A DNA stretch of 64,000 nucleotides from Streptomyces sp. HM190 (GCF_009857135.1 NZ_CP047318.1:2480001-2544000), one strand, 5' to 3'. Shown: positions 43,183 through 53,847, counted from the stretch's first letter. The notes: generated by a model from the sequence alone, not told the origin. Numbers and translations: made by a program.

Positions 43183-44135
43183 CGAACACCAGGCACTCGA
43201 CCCAGCCGCCCCACCCGACCGACCCGACCCAGCCGACCCATCCGACCGAACCGACCCACCCGACCGCCCCCGGCACCAACCCCCACCTCCACCTCCACCG
43301 CCACCCCACCCCTCGCCCTCACCCGGGCCCCCGTCCCGTCCCCCTCTCTCCCCGTTCCCTCCTCGCTCTCGCGCTCGTCAGCCTCATCGGTGTCGCCGCC
43401 TTCGCCTGGCCGTTCTTCGCATCCCCCGGGTCGCAGGTCAGCGCGCACGCGCAGGACGCCCCCTGGCTGTTCGCCGGGCTGCTCGTGCTGCTCGTCGGTG
43501 TCGTCGCGGCGGCGATCTCCGAGGCGGGGATGGGCGCGAAGGCGGTGGCGATGCTCGGGGTGCTCGCGGCGACCGGCGCCGCGCTGCGCCCGATCGGGGC
43601 GGGGACGGCGGGGCTGGAGCCCATGTTCTTCCTGATGGTGCTCAGCGGGCGCGTCCTCGGCCCGGGTTTCGGCTTCACGCTGGGCGCGGTGACGATGTTC
43701 TCGTCGGCGCTGCTGACCGGCGGCGTCGGGCCGTGGCTGCCGTTCCAGATGCTGTCGATGGGCTGGTTCGCGATGGGCGCCGGGCTGCTGCCGGGCGCCC
43801 GGCGGCTGCGGGGCCGCGCCGAACTCCTGCTGCTGTCGGCGTACGGCTTCGTCGCGGCCTTCGTCTACGGCACGGTCATGAACCTCTACGGCTGGCCCTT
43901 CATCGACGCGCTCGCCTCGAACATCGCCTTCCAGGCGGACGCCTCCCCCGCCGCCAACCTCGCCCGGTTCGTCGCCTACTGCCTGGCCACCTCCCTCGGC
44001 TGGGACCTGGGCCGGGCCGTCGTCACCGTCGTCCTGACCCTCACGCTCGGCGCCCCCGTGCTGCGGGCGCTGCGGCGGGCCACGCGCCGGGCGGCCTTCG
44101 AGACCCCGGTCACCTTCGACCCGCCCATGCCCTGA
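43179..44135 (+). CDS. ECF transporter S component, probably for B12 (CbrT-like)
   Basis: 318-residue substrate-binding membrane subunit. The first 70 residues are a Pro/Thr repeat (HPTDPTQPTHPTEPTHPT) and a His-rich stretch (PHLHLHRHPTP). Six hydrophobic segments follow from about residue 70 (SLLALALVSLIGVAAFAWPFF), including the loop GLEPMFFLMVLSGRVLGPGFG common to CbrT-type and related S components. Family members bind a vitamin for ECF import; the B12 riboswitch makes cobalamin or a precursor the likely substrate. The last gene of the operon. Confidence 0.85.
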   Translation: MTNTRHSTQPPHPTDPTQPTHPTEPTHPTAPGTNPHLHLHRHPTPRPHPGPRPVPLSPRSLLALALVSLIGVAAFAWPFFASPGSQVSAHAQDAPWLFAGLLVLLVGVVAAAISEAGMGAKAVAMLGVLAATGAALRPIGAGTAGLEPMFFLMVLSGRVLGPGFGFTLGAVTMFSSALLTGGVGPWLPFQMLSMGWFAMGAGLLPGARRLRGRAELLLLSAYGFVAAFVYGTVMNLYGWPFIDALASNIAFQADASPAANLARFVAYCLATSLGWDLGRAVVTVVLTLTLGAPVLRALRRATRRAAFETPVTFDPPMP

Positions 44136-44193
44136 ACGCGCCGTCGACGCCCGTACACGGACCGTTGTGTGCGCGGTGAACCACCCCACAGGG

Positions 44194-44314
44194 CGCAGGT
44201 CACATACGAAGCGGGGCCGTAGCCCGAAAGGCATGGCATGCCCACGTCGCAAGGGCCTCTGACCTGCGGATTGAGAGCCACATCACAGAGCGGGCCCCGC
44301 GCTCACCTACGGCC
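44194..44314 (+). promoter_or_regulatory. Structured leader before the lysozyme-like gene
   Basis: The 347-bp region before the secreted protein gene has an unusual fold potential. CGCAGGTCA (44194-44202) can pair with TGACCTGCG (44260-44268); GCGGGGCC (44211-44218) with GGCCCCGC (44293-44300); and GGCCGTAG (44215-44222) with CTACGGCC (44307-44314). The last two overlap, so they exclude each other, as in switching RNAs. No known riboswitch motif was recognised. Confidence 0.4.
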
Positions 44315-44482
44315 ACAACTAGCAAAAGGGGTGTTTGCGGACAGCTCTCCCCGGCTGCTTGTGTGGACGAGTCGCACGGCGCCGGCCACCCCCACGGGCT
44401 CGGCGCCGACGTACGCCCCCACCGCAGCGCACGCGGTGACGGCATGCCCGCGACGTCCGCGCCCCCGAAGAAAAGGTTCCCC

Positions 44483-44896
44483 GTGACTCGCACCCTTCTC
44501 CGCCGCATCGCCTCCCCGAAGAAGGCTCTCGCCGGCACCGCCGTCGTCGCCGCCACCGCCGGTGCGCTGTTCGCCGCCGCGCCCGCGCAGGCCGCGCCCT
44601 CGCAGGCCGCGAAGGCCCAGGCGACCGCGAAGAAGATGATCGCGAACCCCGCTCAGTACAGCTGCTTCTCCAAGATCGTCGACCACGAGAGCGACTGGAA
44701 CGTCAACGCGACGAACGCGTCCTCCGGTGCCTACGGCCTGGTCCAGGCGCTCCCCGGTTCGAAGATGGCCTCCGCCGGTTCCGACTGGAAGACCAACGCC
44801 GCCACGCAGATCAAGTGGGGCCTGGACTACATGAAGGACCGCTACGGCAGCCCGTGTGGCGCGTGGAACTTCTGGCAGGCCAACAACTGGTACTGA
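44483..44896 (+). CDS. Secreted transglycosylase-like SLT protein
   Basis: 137-residue secreted protein. Signal peptide about 1-38 (RRIASPKKALAGTAVVAATAG, cut after AQA-AP). The mature part is a minimal SLT/lysozyme-like domain: FSKIVDHESDWNVNATNASSGAYGLVQALPGSK, with catalytic Glu in DHESDWN and the ASSGAYGLVQ block. C-terminal CGAWNFWQANNWY with Cys pairing to CFSK. Actinobacterial relatives cut or remodel peptidoglycan. GTG at 44483 follows AAAAGG. A long leader with competing helices precedes it. Confidence 0.9.
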   Translation: MTRTLLRRIASPKKALAGTAVVAATAGALFAAAPAQAAPSQAAKAQATAKKMIANPAQYSCFSKIVDHESDWNVNATNASSGAYGLVQALPGSKMASAGSDWKTNAATQIKWGLDYMKDRYGSPCGAWNFWQANNWY

Positions 44897-44940
44897 GGCA
44901 CCGGCAGTAACGCGCCACGCGCGAGCAGCCGGATCGCAGC

Positions 44941-44982
44941 CGAAGGCGGCGGCCCCCCGATCCCCGGGGGCCGCCGCCTTCG
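44941..44982 (+). terminator. Strong hairpin terminator
   Basis: Perfect 17-bp stem (44941-44957 with 44966-44982, loop of 8) 45 bp after the SLT gene. The rest of the gap to 45214 shows no gene. Confidence 0.9.
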
Positions 44983-45214
44983 CCCAGGGACGACGCGGCC
45001 ATCCGCCAGGCCACCAGGAAGGTCGAAATCGTCGCACGGAAGCTGCCCAGTTGAGACACCGCTGCGGTTGCGTGGATTCCGCGGCACCCTGAGCAACCCT
45101 CACCACCTACATTCCGCTCCACGAGACCGACCGCCTCCGAGGAAGGCTGCGGAACACCTCGCGACCTCCCTGGAGTCCGGGCGCTGAGCACGCCCCGCCC
45201 GACCGCCGCCGCGC

Positions 45215-45454
45215 CTACGGATACGGGTACGGCAGGCCCTCCGCGAGACGGTGTCCCAGCGCCGGGCAGATGCAGTCACCCCGCGCGGGTTCCTTCCCGC
45301 CGGCCCGCACGAACGCCTCCCAGTCGTACCGGTCACCGCGGTAGAGGACGGGCCGGTGCAGGACGTCCAGGCCCACGACCACCAGCGGTCCCCGGTACGC
45401 GCCGTCCGCCCGCGCGCGGGGCCGGTACGCCGGGCGCCCCACCGTGCCGCTCAC
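45215..45454 (-). CDS. Small hypothetical protein
   Basis: 79-residue protein, GTG at 45454 overlapping the HATPase stop (GTGA). Sequence features: GPLVVVGLDVLHRPVLYRGDRYDWEAF and CICPALGHRLAEGLPYPYP. No domain recognised. Its coupling to the kinase-like gene suggests a joint transcript; similar short tails exist beside these regulators in other Streptomyces. Confidence 0.6.
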   Translation of the reverse strand: MSGTVGRPAYRPRARADGAYRGPLVVVGLDVLHRPVLYRGDRYDWEAFVRAGGKEPARGDCICPALGHRLAEGLPYPYP

Positions 45455-45885
45455 GCGGACCGCTCCTGTCCGCCGCCCCGGCACTCGAACCAGACGGTCT
45501 TGCCGTCGCTCCACCTGCCGACGCCCCACGTGTCCGCCACGGCGTCGAGCAGCACGAGACCCCGGCCGCCGTCCGCGTACGGCGACGTGTCGGTGCGCAG
45601 GACGGGGAGCCGGGCGGACCCGTCCGTCACCTCCACCCGGACGCCGCCCGGCGAGCGCAGCAACAGCAGGGTGCAGCGGCGGTCCGGGACGTGCCGCACG
45701 ACGTTGGCGAGCAGCTCCGTGACCCCGAGTTCCACCGCGTCGGTCAGTTCCGGCATCTCCCACTCGTCGAGGTAGGAGCGGACGATGCGGCGGATGTGAT
45801 GCGCGGAGTGCTCACCGACGGTGAAGCACATCCGGTGCTGGGCGGGAGGAGCGCCCAGCACGATGGGGGGAATGTGTCCGTTCAC
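45451..45885 (-). CDS. HATPase_c anti-sigma-factor-type protein
   Basis: 144-residue GHKL ATPase of the RsbW/SpoIIAB type. N box: ELGVTELLANVVRHV; G1 and G2 blocks: VEVTDGSARLP and DGGRGLVLLDAVAD; G-like end WGVGRWSDGKTVWF. This group phosphorylates anti-sigma antagonists or binds regulators in Streptomyces. GTG at 45885 (VNGHIPPIVLG) is preferred to the ATG at 45963, which would overlap the divergent promoter. It is divergent from the XRE regulator, a pairing typical of the abaA/whiJ-like loci. Confidence 0.85.
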   Translation of the reverse strand: MNGHIPPIVLGAPPAQHRMCFTVGEHSAHHIRRIVRSYLDEWEMPELTDAVELGVTELLANVVRHVPDRRCTLLLLRSPGGVRVEVTDGSARLPVLRTDTSPYADGGRGLVLLDAVADTWGVGRWSDGKTVWFECRGGGQERSA

Positions 45886-45923
45886 ACCACAAGGGTGACC
45901 TGGCGCAACTACTGTCGGCGACA

Positions 45924-45942
45924 GAACGGGCACAACCCGTTC
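45924..45942. promoter_or_regulatory. Inverted repeat between HATPase and XRE genes
   Basis: GAACGGG-CACAA-CCCGTTC, perfect 7-bp arms with a 5-base spacer, 36 bp before the XRE start codon and 38 bp from the HATPase start. A natural operator for the XRE protein to control both genes. Confidence 0.55.
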
Positions 45943-46786
45943 AACAGTGAGTTCAAGCTTCAACGAGGGGACAGCGCCATGACCCAGATCAACACCCTCG
46001 ACCCCGGTGCCTCACCGCTCGACTACTACGGCTACGAGTTGCGTCGCTGCCGGGAGGCCGCGGGCCTGACACAGCGGCAGTTGGGCGACATCCTGGGCTA
46101 CACCTCGTCGCTGGTGGGGCAGATCGAGACGGCGAGGAAGGTGCCGACGCCGGAGTTCAGCGAGCGGGCGGATGTGGCGTTGGATACGGGAGGCTTGCTG
46201 TCCCGCCTCGTCACACTGGTGATGCGCAGTCAGCTTCCGGCCTACTTCCAACACGTGGCGGAGCTTGAAGCACGGGCCTCCGAGATCTGCTCATTCCAGA
46301 TTCACATGGTTCTCGGCCTACTTCAGACCAAGGCATACGCGAAGGCCGTGCTCGGCAGCCTCGACGCCACCAACGTGGATGACCGCGTCGCCGCACGGCT
46401 GGCACGGCAGCGCATCTTCGAGAAGGAAGAGCCACCTGTCTACTGGGCGATCCTCAGCGAGGCCGCGCTGTACCAGGAGATCGGCGGGGCGGACGTCATG
46501 CGAGGTCAACTGCTGAAACTGTTGGCCTTGGAGGTCAACCCACGGATCAACGTCCAAGTGCTGCCCTTCAAGGCTGGAGCGCACACAGCGCTCCAAGGCT
46601 CATTCGACCTCTATCGCTTCGAGCAGGACCCGGCCATCGTTTACACCGAGGGCTATGGCAGCGGACATCCGACCGCGAACCGAGCCACCGTCAAGAAGTG
46701 CTCGCTCCGATACGATCATCTCCGAGCCGCCGCTCTCTCCCTCAAAGAATCGGCGGAGCTGATCCGGCATGTGATGGAGGAACGCT

Positions 46787-48293
<1,507 letters not shown>

Positions 48294-48294
48294 C

Positions 48295-48308
48295 TAGTAC
48301 GCGTTCTA
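48295..48308. promoter_or_regulatory. KstR-type operator, site D (one mismatch)
   Basis: TAGTACGCGTTCTA fits the consensus except AAC becomes TAC. The wider sequence AGAACTAG-TACGCGT-TCTAGTTCT is an almost perfect 24-bp palindrome, so binding is likely. It is 65 bp before the thiolase start and serves either it or the divergent hydrolase. Confidence 0.65.
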
Positions 48309-48640
48309 GTTCTCCTGACAGCGTGCCGACGTGACACACATCGCCGCAAGGGTCGTGCACGGCGCGCACGCGATCCGCGGGCGGATTCCACCGCACGCGG
48401 GCGCACCACGCGCCCCGGAAGGCGTGGTCATCCCCGCGCTCACGGCGCGCCACTGGGCCACAGGGGTGACCCCGCTGAGGTAACCGCTCCTCACTCCCAC
48501 TCCCTTCGTACGGATGAAGCGCCCGGTGTCGCGTGGCGGACCCCCGGTGGCACTGCTGCGATGAGGACGCGCCACCCGCACAGTCCGCCAGCCCGTCCGA
48601 CGGGCTGCTGTGCCGTGCGCGCGGAAGGAGACGAACCACG

Positions 48641-49864
48641 TTGTCCGAGCAACAGCACGAGCAGGCGGAGCAGAGCGTCGGGGAGTTCACCCTCGCCACC
48701 CCCGTGAGCGCCGAACCGACGGCGCCCCTGGCGTACACGGTCCCCGAGCCGGACGAGCGGTGGGACCTGCCGAAGGGCTTCGCGCACGTCTTCTACGGCG
48801 AGCACCAGCAGGGGGTCTTCCGCCCCGTGGTGCTGGCCGACGGGTTCAACTCCGGCCGCAGCAATCTGACGTGGCTGTACACCGGTCTCGACGGCGGCGC
48901 CTTTCCCCTGCTGAGCGAGATGCGTCGCCGGGGCCACACCGTCATCCTCATCGGCTTCGAGGAGCGCAGCGCCTCGATCCTGGACAACGCGCAGGCGGCG
49001 ATGGCAGCCGTCCAGCGGACCATCGCCCAGCAACTGGGGGACGCGCGGCTGGCGGTCGGCGGCTTCAGCATGGGCGGCCTGGTCACCCGCTACGCCCTCG
49101 CGAAAATGGAAACGATGCGGATGGACCACCGCACCGCCGTGTACTTCTCCTACGACACCCCGCACCGCGGCGCCGTCGTCCCCGTCGGCCTCCAGGCGTT
49201 CTCGCACTTCATCCCGGTGCCGAACCCCTTCGCTCGGCAGATGAACAGCCCGGCCGCCCGGCAGATGCTCTGGCGGCACCACAACCCGGAGACCGGCGAC
49301 ACCGCGATCGCCCCCGAGCGCACGCGGTTCCTCAACGAGCTGTCGCAGGTCGGCGGATGGCCCGCCATCCCGAGGAAGCTGGCGCTCGCCAACGGCCGGG
49401 GCGACGGCACGGGCCCCGCGATCCCGCCCGGGGAGACCGCGCTGAAGGTCGAGCGGATCTACCCGGGGACGGCCTTCCACACCCAGGCGCAGGGCGTGGA
49501 CGTCATCGTCGCCGAGCTGAAACGACGGTTCCCGCAGGCCGAGAAGATGGTGCTGACCAGCGACTTCCCCGAGTTCGACGGCGCCCCCGGCGGCACCCTC
49601 CGCTCGTACGGCATCCTCGCCGACATGCTGCGCAAGTTCGGCGCCGGCATCGACCTGCGGCACGAGCACGTGTGCTTCGTCCCCTCGGTCAGCGCGATCG
49701 CGGTCCGCGACCTCGACCACCAGAAGGACCTGTACGCGGCCATCGACGACCTGCCCCCGGACGACGCCGAGGTCGACGACTTCATCTGCTCCTCGATCAC
49801 GACGGCGCACACCGAGATCACCCCGGAGCTCGGCGCGTGGCTGCTGGACCGGCTGCCCGACTGA
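48641..49864 (+). CDS. Alpha/beta-hydrolase, lipase-like
   Basis: 407-residue hydrolase. The nucleophile elbow is GGFSMGGLVTRYAL (GxSxG, residues about 143-156) after LVLADGFNSGRSNL. A long middle cap region (about 180-290) precedes the C-terminal half with TAHTEITPELGAW, where the catalytic His likely lies. No signal peptide. TTG at 48641 follows GGAAGGAG. It faces away from the thiolase and shares the KstR-like site region. Could release fatty acids or esters for the same pathway; this is context only. Confidence 0.8.
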   Translation: MSEQQHEQAEQSVGEFTLATPVSAEPTAPLAYTVPEPDERWDLPKGFAHVFYGEHQQGVFRPVVLADGFNSGRSNLTWLYTGLDGGAFPLLSEMRRRGHTVILIGFEERSASILDNAQAAMAAVQRTIAQQLGDARLAVGGFSMGGLVTRYALAKMETMRMDHRTAVYFSYDTPHRGAVVPVGLQAFSHFIPVPNPFARQMNSPAARQMLWRHHNPETGDTAIAPERTRFLNELSQVGGWPAIPRKLALANGRGDGTGPAIPPGETALKVERIYPGTAFHTQAQGVDVIVAELKRRFPQAEKMVLTSDFPEFDGAPGGTLRSYGILADMLRKFGAGIDLRHEHVCFVPSVSAIAVRDLDHQKDLYAAIDDLPPDDAEVDDFICSSITTAHTEITPELGAWLLDRLPD

Positions 49865-49906
49865 CCCGCCCCGACGGATTCGGGTCGCCGTAGCCCTTGC
49901 GACTTG

Positions 49907-49920
49907 CAGAACGCGTTACT
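49907..49920. promoter_or_regulatory. KstR-type operator, site E (core only)
   Basis: CAGAACGCGTTACT has the AACnnGTT core but not the outer T and A of the consensus. It is 79 bp before the CYP125 start and followed by the CTGAT-N5-GTCAG palindrome. Confidence 0.5.
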
Positions 49921-49942
49921 ACGGTCACGGCGACCCGGATAA

Positions 49943-49957
49943 CTGATGGGCCGTCAG
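49943..49957. promoter_or_regulatory. Palindrome CTGAT-N5-GTCAG, copy 4
   Basis: CTGATGGGCCGTCAG, 41 bp upstream of the CYP125 start. Same layout as the other three copies, with one arm base changed. Confidence 0.55.
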
Positions 49958-49998
49958 CACCGGTCCGTCGGAGACCGTCTGAGCGACGGGAGTCGACC

Positions 49999-51234
49999 AT
50001 GCCCTGTCCAGCGCTGCCCGACGGGTTCGACCTCACCGACCCGGATCTGCTCCACCGCCGTGTCCCCCTCCCCGAGTTCGCCGAGCTGCGCCGTACGGAA
50101 CCGGTCCACTGGGTCCCGCAGACACCGGGCCTCGCGGGCTTCGGGGACGAGGGCTACTGGGCCGTCACCCGGCACGCGGACGTCAAGTACGTCTCCACAC
50201 ACCCCGAGTTGTACTCGTCGTTCCTGAACACCGCGATCATCCGGTTCAACGAGCACATCGAGCGGGACGCCATCGACGCGCAGCGGCTGATCCTGCTGAA
50301 CATGGACCCCCCGGAGCACACCCGGGTACGGCAGATCGTCCAGCGGGTCTTCACCCCGCGGGCGATCCGCGCCCTGGAGGACAACCTGCGCGAGCGGGCC
50401 CGGTCCATCGCGCGCGAGGCGCTCGCCCAGCCCGGCCCCTTCGACTTCGTCACCCAGGTCGCCTGCGAACTGCCCCTGCAGGCCATAGCGGAGCTGATCG
50501 GCATCCCGCAGGACGACCGGGCGAAGATCTTCGAGTGGTCGAACCGGATGATCTCCTACGACGACCCGGAGTACGCCATCACCGAGGAGGTCGGCCAGGA
50601 GTCGGCCACCGAACTCATCTCGTACGCCATGAACATGGCCGCCGACCGCAAGCAGTGCCCGGCCAGGGACATCGTCAGCACCCTGGTCGCCGCCGAGGAC
50701 GAGGGGAGCCTGGCCTCGGACGAGTTCGGGTTCTTCGTGCTGATGCTGGCGGTCGCGGGCAACGAGACCACCCGCAACGCCATCACCCACGGCATGCACG
50801 CCTTCCTCACCCACCCCGACCAGTGGGAGCTGTTCAAGCGGGAGCGCCCGGCGACGGCGGCCGAGGAGATCGTCCGCTGGGCCACGCCCGTCAACTCCTT
50901 CCAGCGGACCGCCACCCAGGACACCGAACTCGGCGGCAAGCGGATCAGGAAGGGCGACCGCGTCGGCATCTTCTACGCCTCCGCCAACCACGACCCGGAA
51001 GTGTTCGAGAACCCCGACACCTTCGACATCACCCGCGACCCGAACCCCCATCTGGGATTCGGTGGCGGCGGCCCGCACTTCTGCCTCGGCAAGTCCCTGG
51101 CGGTGCTGGAGATCGACCTCATCTTCCAGGCGATCGCCGACGCCCTGCCGAACCTGCGGCTCGTGGGCGCCCCGGACCGGCTGCGCTCGGCCTGGATCAA
51201 CGGGGTCAAGCACCTCCGGGTCAGCGCGGACTGA
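49999..51234 (+). CDS. cyp125: Cytochrome P450, CYP125 family
   Basis: 411-residue P450. I helix AVAGNETTRNAITHGMHAF (about 252-270), ExxR in TAAEEIVRWATPVNSFQRTA, and heme loop GFGGGGPHFCLGKSLA (Cys about 360). Many stretches match M. tuberculosis CYP125A1: RLILLNMDPPEHTRVR, FDFVTQVACELPLQAIAELIG, IFYASANHDPEVF. CYP125 oxidises the C26/C27 methyl of cholesterol or cholestenone to alcohol and acid, the entry step for side-chain degradation. ATG at 49999. The nearby ferredoxin and ALDH are functional candidates for electron supply and later oxidation. Confidence 0.93.
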   Translation: MPCPALPDGFDLTDPDLLHRRVPLPEFAELRRTEPVHWVPQTPGLAGFGDEGYWAVTRHADVKYVSTHPELYSSFLNTAIIRFNEHIERDAIDAQRLILLNMDPPEHTRVRQIVQRVFTPRAIRALEDNLRERARSIAREALAQPGPFDFVTQVACELPLQAIAELIGIPQDDRAKIFEWSNRMISYDDPEYAITEEVGQESATELISYAMNMAADRKQCPARDIVSTLVAAEDEGSLASDEFGFFVLMLAVAGNETTRNAITHGMHAFLTHPDQWELFKRERPATAAEEIVRWATPVNSFQRTATQDTELGGKRIRKGDRVGIFYASANHDPEVFENPDTFDITRDPNPHLGFGGGGPHFCLGKSLAVLEIDLIFQAIADALPNLRLVGAPDRLRSAWINGVKHLRVSAD

Positions 51235-51722
51235 CGCCTTCGGGTCGGCACGGGCCGCCCCCTCCGCCCCGACGCGGACCGACACCCCCGCCCCCGACTC
51301 GGGCCGACGGCCTCCCGGCGCCGTCGGCCCGTCCCCCGCGCCCGCACCCGTGTCCGTGCAAGCGCCCGCACCCGCGCCCGCGCGTCCCGAGCGCATCCCG
51401 ACGGCTGCCCGTTCGCCCGGCTCATCGGAGGTGGGACGGTCCCCCTGTCCCGGCGCGGCGGGCGCTGTTGCCTCGGTTCCCGGCTGCCTGAACCTGCGTA
51501 CACCGCCGCCGTCACCACCCTCGCCCCCGTCACCGGAGGACGGGCGACGGCGTGCCTCGTTCACCGGGCCCGGCCCGTCCGGCGCGGCGCCGGCTCCCGC
51601 CCGTTCATGCGTCACTCACCGAAGGAACCCTCGTGACGGCCGGGTGGCCCTCACGCCGGGAAAAGAGAGGTCGATGCGCAGGCATGGCCCCGGCCGGACG
51701 GGGTAATCGGGTCGAGCTGGCT
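51235..51722. other. Intergenic stretch with short GC-rich repeats
   Basis: About 490 bp with CCCGCACCC/CCCGCGCCC runs (51345-51390) and no frame with convincing coding bias after the CYP125 stop. It may be a long 3' untranslated region or decayed gene. Confidence 0.4.
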
Positions 51723-51764
51723 GGGGAAGGACCATGACCTGGGGAGGTCGAGCGGTCCTTCCCC
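51723..51764. terminator. Bidirectional hairpin terminator
   Basis: Outer 11-bp stem GGGGAAGGACC/GGTCCTTCCCC holds an inner stem GACCT-GGGG-AGGTC, followed by CGTTTCGTC. It lies between the convergent CYP125 and GT87-PAP2 genes. Confidence 0.85.
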
Positions 51765-51819
51765 CGTTTCGTCTCGCGCGGACGGGGCGTCCCTGGACGC
51801 CCTGCGGACCGGCCGGCGG

Positions 51820-53847
51820 TCAACCGCGGACGGGGTCCCGTGGGCCGCTCGCGGCGGTCCGCGGGACCTCGTCGTCCGTCGTCCCGTCGTCCTTGCCCGG
51901 CTGCGCCCGTGGCCCCGTCAGGACGTAGGTGAGGGCGAAGCCCGCGCCGACGACGGCGGCCCCGCCGACCGCGTCGAGCACCCAGTGGTTGCCGGTCGCG
52001 ACGATCGCCGCGACCGTGAACGCCGGGTGCAGCAGACCGAGGGCCTTCATCCACCACCGGGGCGCGACGATCGCGATGGTGAGCCCGCACCACAGGGACC
52101 AGCCGAAGTGCAGCGACGGCATCGCCGCGTACTGGTTGGTCAGCTGGGTCAGCGTGCCGTAGTCCGGCCTGGAGAAGTCCTGGACGCCGTGGATGGTGTC
52201 GATGATGCCGAGGCCCGGCATCAGCCGGGGCGGCGCCAGCGGGTAGAAGAAGAACCCGACGAGCGCGAGGAGCGTGGTGAGGCCGATGGCGGTGCGGGCC
52301 CAGCGGTAGTCGGCGGGACGGCGCCAGTACAGGAGACCGAGGACGGTCAGCGGCACCGCGAAGTGGAACGACGTGTAGTAGAAGTCGAAGAAGTTCCGCA
52401 GCCAGCCGATGCGCACCACCGCGTGGTTGACCCCGTGCTCGATGTCGAGGAACAGGGCCTTCTCGATCGCGAGGATCTGCCCGGCGTGCTCCTCCGCGAC
52501 CGCCCGGCTGCCGGCCGCCTCCAGCCGCGTGCGCTGGTAGGCGGCGTACGTGACGCGGATCAGCAGCAGTTCGAGCAGCAGGTTGGGGCGGGTGGCGACC
52601 CGGCGCAGCAGCGGGGCCCGGCTGAAGCGGGTCTCCGCCTTCGGGGCGTACACGGTGGGGACCGGATGCCGGTAGTACGCCGAGGTGCGCGACAGGAACG
52701 GCACCACCAGCGCCGACGCCAGCGCGGTCAGCAGGACGACGTTGTCCCGCACCGGGTGCAGGACGCCGACGTTCGGCACCATCATCTTCGCGGGCAGCGT
52801 CATCACCAGGACGACGGCCACCGGCCACACGTACCGCGCCGAGGCCTTCTTGCCGACCCGGCCGACCGCCGCCGGCAGCACCCACAGCAACTGGTGCTGC
52901 CAGGACGTCGGCGAGACGGCGACCACGACACAGCCGGTGATCGCGACGGCGAGCAGCAGCTGCCCGTCACGGGCGTAGTGGATGGCACGGCGCACGCCGA
53001 GCACGGCGACGACGGCGGCCAGCACCAGGAAGACCGCGATCTCCAGCGGGCCTTCGAGGCCGAACCGCAGCAACGCCCCGTGCAGCGACTGGTTGGCGAG
53101 GTCGTCCGCCCGGCCGCCGAGACCCACGCCCGCCAGATGGTGCACCCAGTAGGCGTACGAGTCGTGCGGCATCGCGGCCCAGGCGAGCGCGGTGGCGCCG
53201 GCGAAGGTGACGCCGGTGCTCGCGGCGGCCCGGCGGCGCCCGGTGAACCACAGCAGCGGCGCGAACAGCAGCACCGTCGGCTGGAAGGCGGCGGCGATCC
53301 CGGTGAAGACACCGCTGACGCGTTCGCCGCGGACCGCGAAGCAGCCCGCGAGGACGAGCAGGACGGGGATGATGCTGGTCTGCCCCAGGTGGAGGGCGTT
53401 GCGGACCGGCAGCGACAGCATCAGCACGGTGACCGCGACGGGCGCCGCCAGCAGAGCTGTTCGACGGGTGACGGGCTGCGGCAGGGCGCGGGCCGCCACC
53501 AGACCGAGGGCCACGACCAGTAACAGGGTGCCGAAGGTCCAGCCCCAGCCGAGAGCCTGTTCGGCCGCACGGGTGAAGGGCTTGAGGACGAGTCCGCCGA
53601 ACGGGGTACCCGTGAACCGCGTCGAGTCGTACAGCGAGCCCGCGACGTGCAGGACACCGTCCGGTCCGACCCAGGTCTCCAGGTCCGTCAGCCGCTCGCT
53701 CCTCGGCGTGCGCAGGACGACCGCGATCTGTCGCGCCGCGAGGACCGCCACGACCAGCCAGAGCACGGTGCGCACCGCCCCCAGCCGGGGCGCCGCCGCA
53801 CCCGTGCCGACGGCACCGCCCGGTCCGCTCTGTTCCGCGTTCGCCAC
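51820..53847 (-). CDS. Fused GT87 mannosyltransferase-type / PAP2 phosphatase
   Basis: 675-residue integral membrane protein. N-terminal half (about 20-400) is GT87/DUF2029-like with about nine TM helices and blocks LPVRNALHLGQTSIIPVLLV, FTGIAAAFQPTVLLFAPLLWF, SLHGALLRFGLEG, VSPTSWQHQLLWVLP. C-terminal half (about 430-650) is PAP2 of the inositol-phosphotransferase type: LFFPLAPPRLMP-like FFFYPLAPPRLMPG, MPSLHFGWSLWCG (His) and TGNHWVLDAVGG (His, Asp). Proteins of this fusion are known in Streptomyces; polyprenyl-linked sugar transfer outside the membrane is likely. GTG at 53847. Confidence 0.9.
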   Translation of the reverse strand: MANAEQSGPGGAVGTGAAAPRLGAVRTVLWLVVAVLAARQIAVVLRTPRSERLTDLETWVGPDGVLHVAGSLYDSTRFTGTPFGGLVLKPFTRAAEQALGWGWTFGTLLLVVALGLVAARALPQPVTRRTALLAAPVAVTVLMLSLPVRNALHLGQTSIIPVLLVLAGCFAVRGERVSGVFTGIAAAFQPTVLLFAPLLWFTGRRRAAASTGVTFAGATALAWAAMPHDSYAYWVHHLAGVGLGGRADDLANQSLHGALLRFGLEGPLEIAVFLVLAAVVAVLGVRRAIHYARDGQLLLAVAITGCVVVAVSPTSWQHQLLWVLPAAVGRVGKKASARYVWPVAVVLVMTLPAKMMVPNVGVLHPVRDNVVLLTALASALVVPFLSRTSAYYRHPVPTVYAPKAETRFSRAPLLRRVATRPNLLLELLLIRVTYAAYQRTRLEAAGSRAVAEEHAGQILAIEKALFLDIEHGVNHAVVRIGWLRNFFDFYYTSFHFAVPLTVLGLLYWRRPADYRWARTAIGLTTLLALVGFFFYPLAPPRLMPGLGIIDTIHGVQDFSRPDYGTLTQLTNQYAAMPSLHFGWSLWCGLTIAIVAPRWWMKALGLLHPAFTVAAIVATGNHWVLDAVGGAAVVGAGFALTYVLTGPRAQPGKDDGTTDDEVPRTAASGPRDPVRG

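Noticed and set aside
44160..44460. c-di-AMP (ydaO) riboswitch before the SLT gene
   Set aside because: Diagnostic GGGGACC and GGGUGAAUC elements are absent; only generic structure is seen.
45931..45944. AACCCGTT core resembling a KstR site
   Set aside because: Outer bases do not fit and it lies inside a better GAACGGG-N5-CCCGTTC repeat for the XRE regulator.
51062..51706. Plus-strand frame after CYP125
   Set aside because: Out of phase with the P450, proline/alanine low complexity, no start signal.
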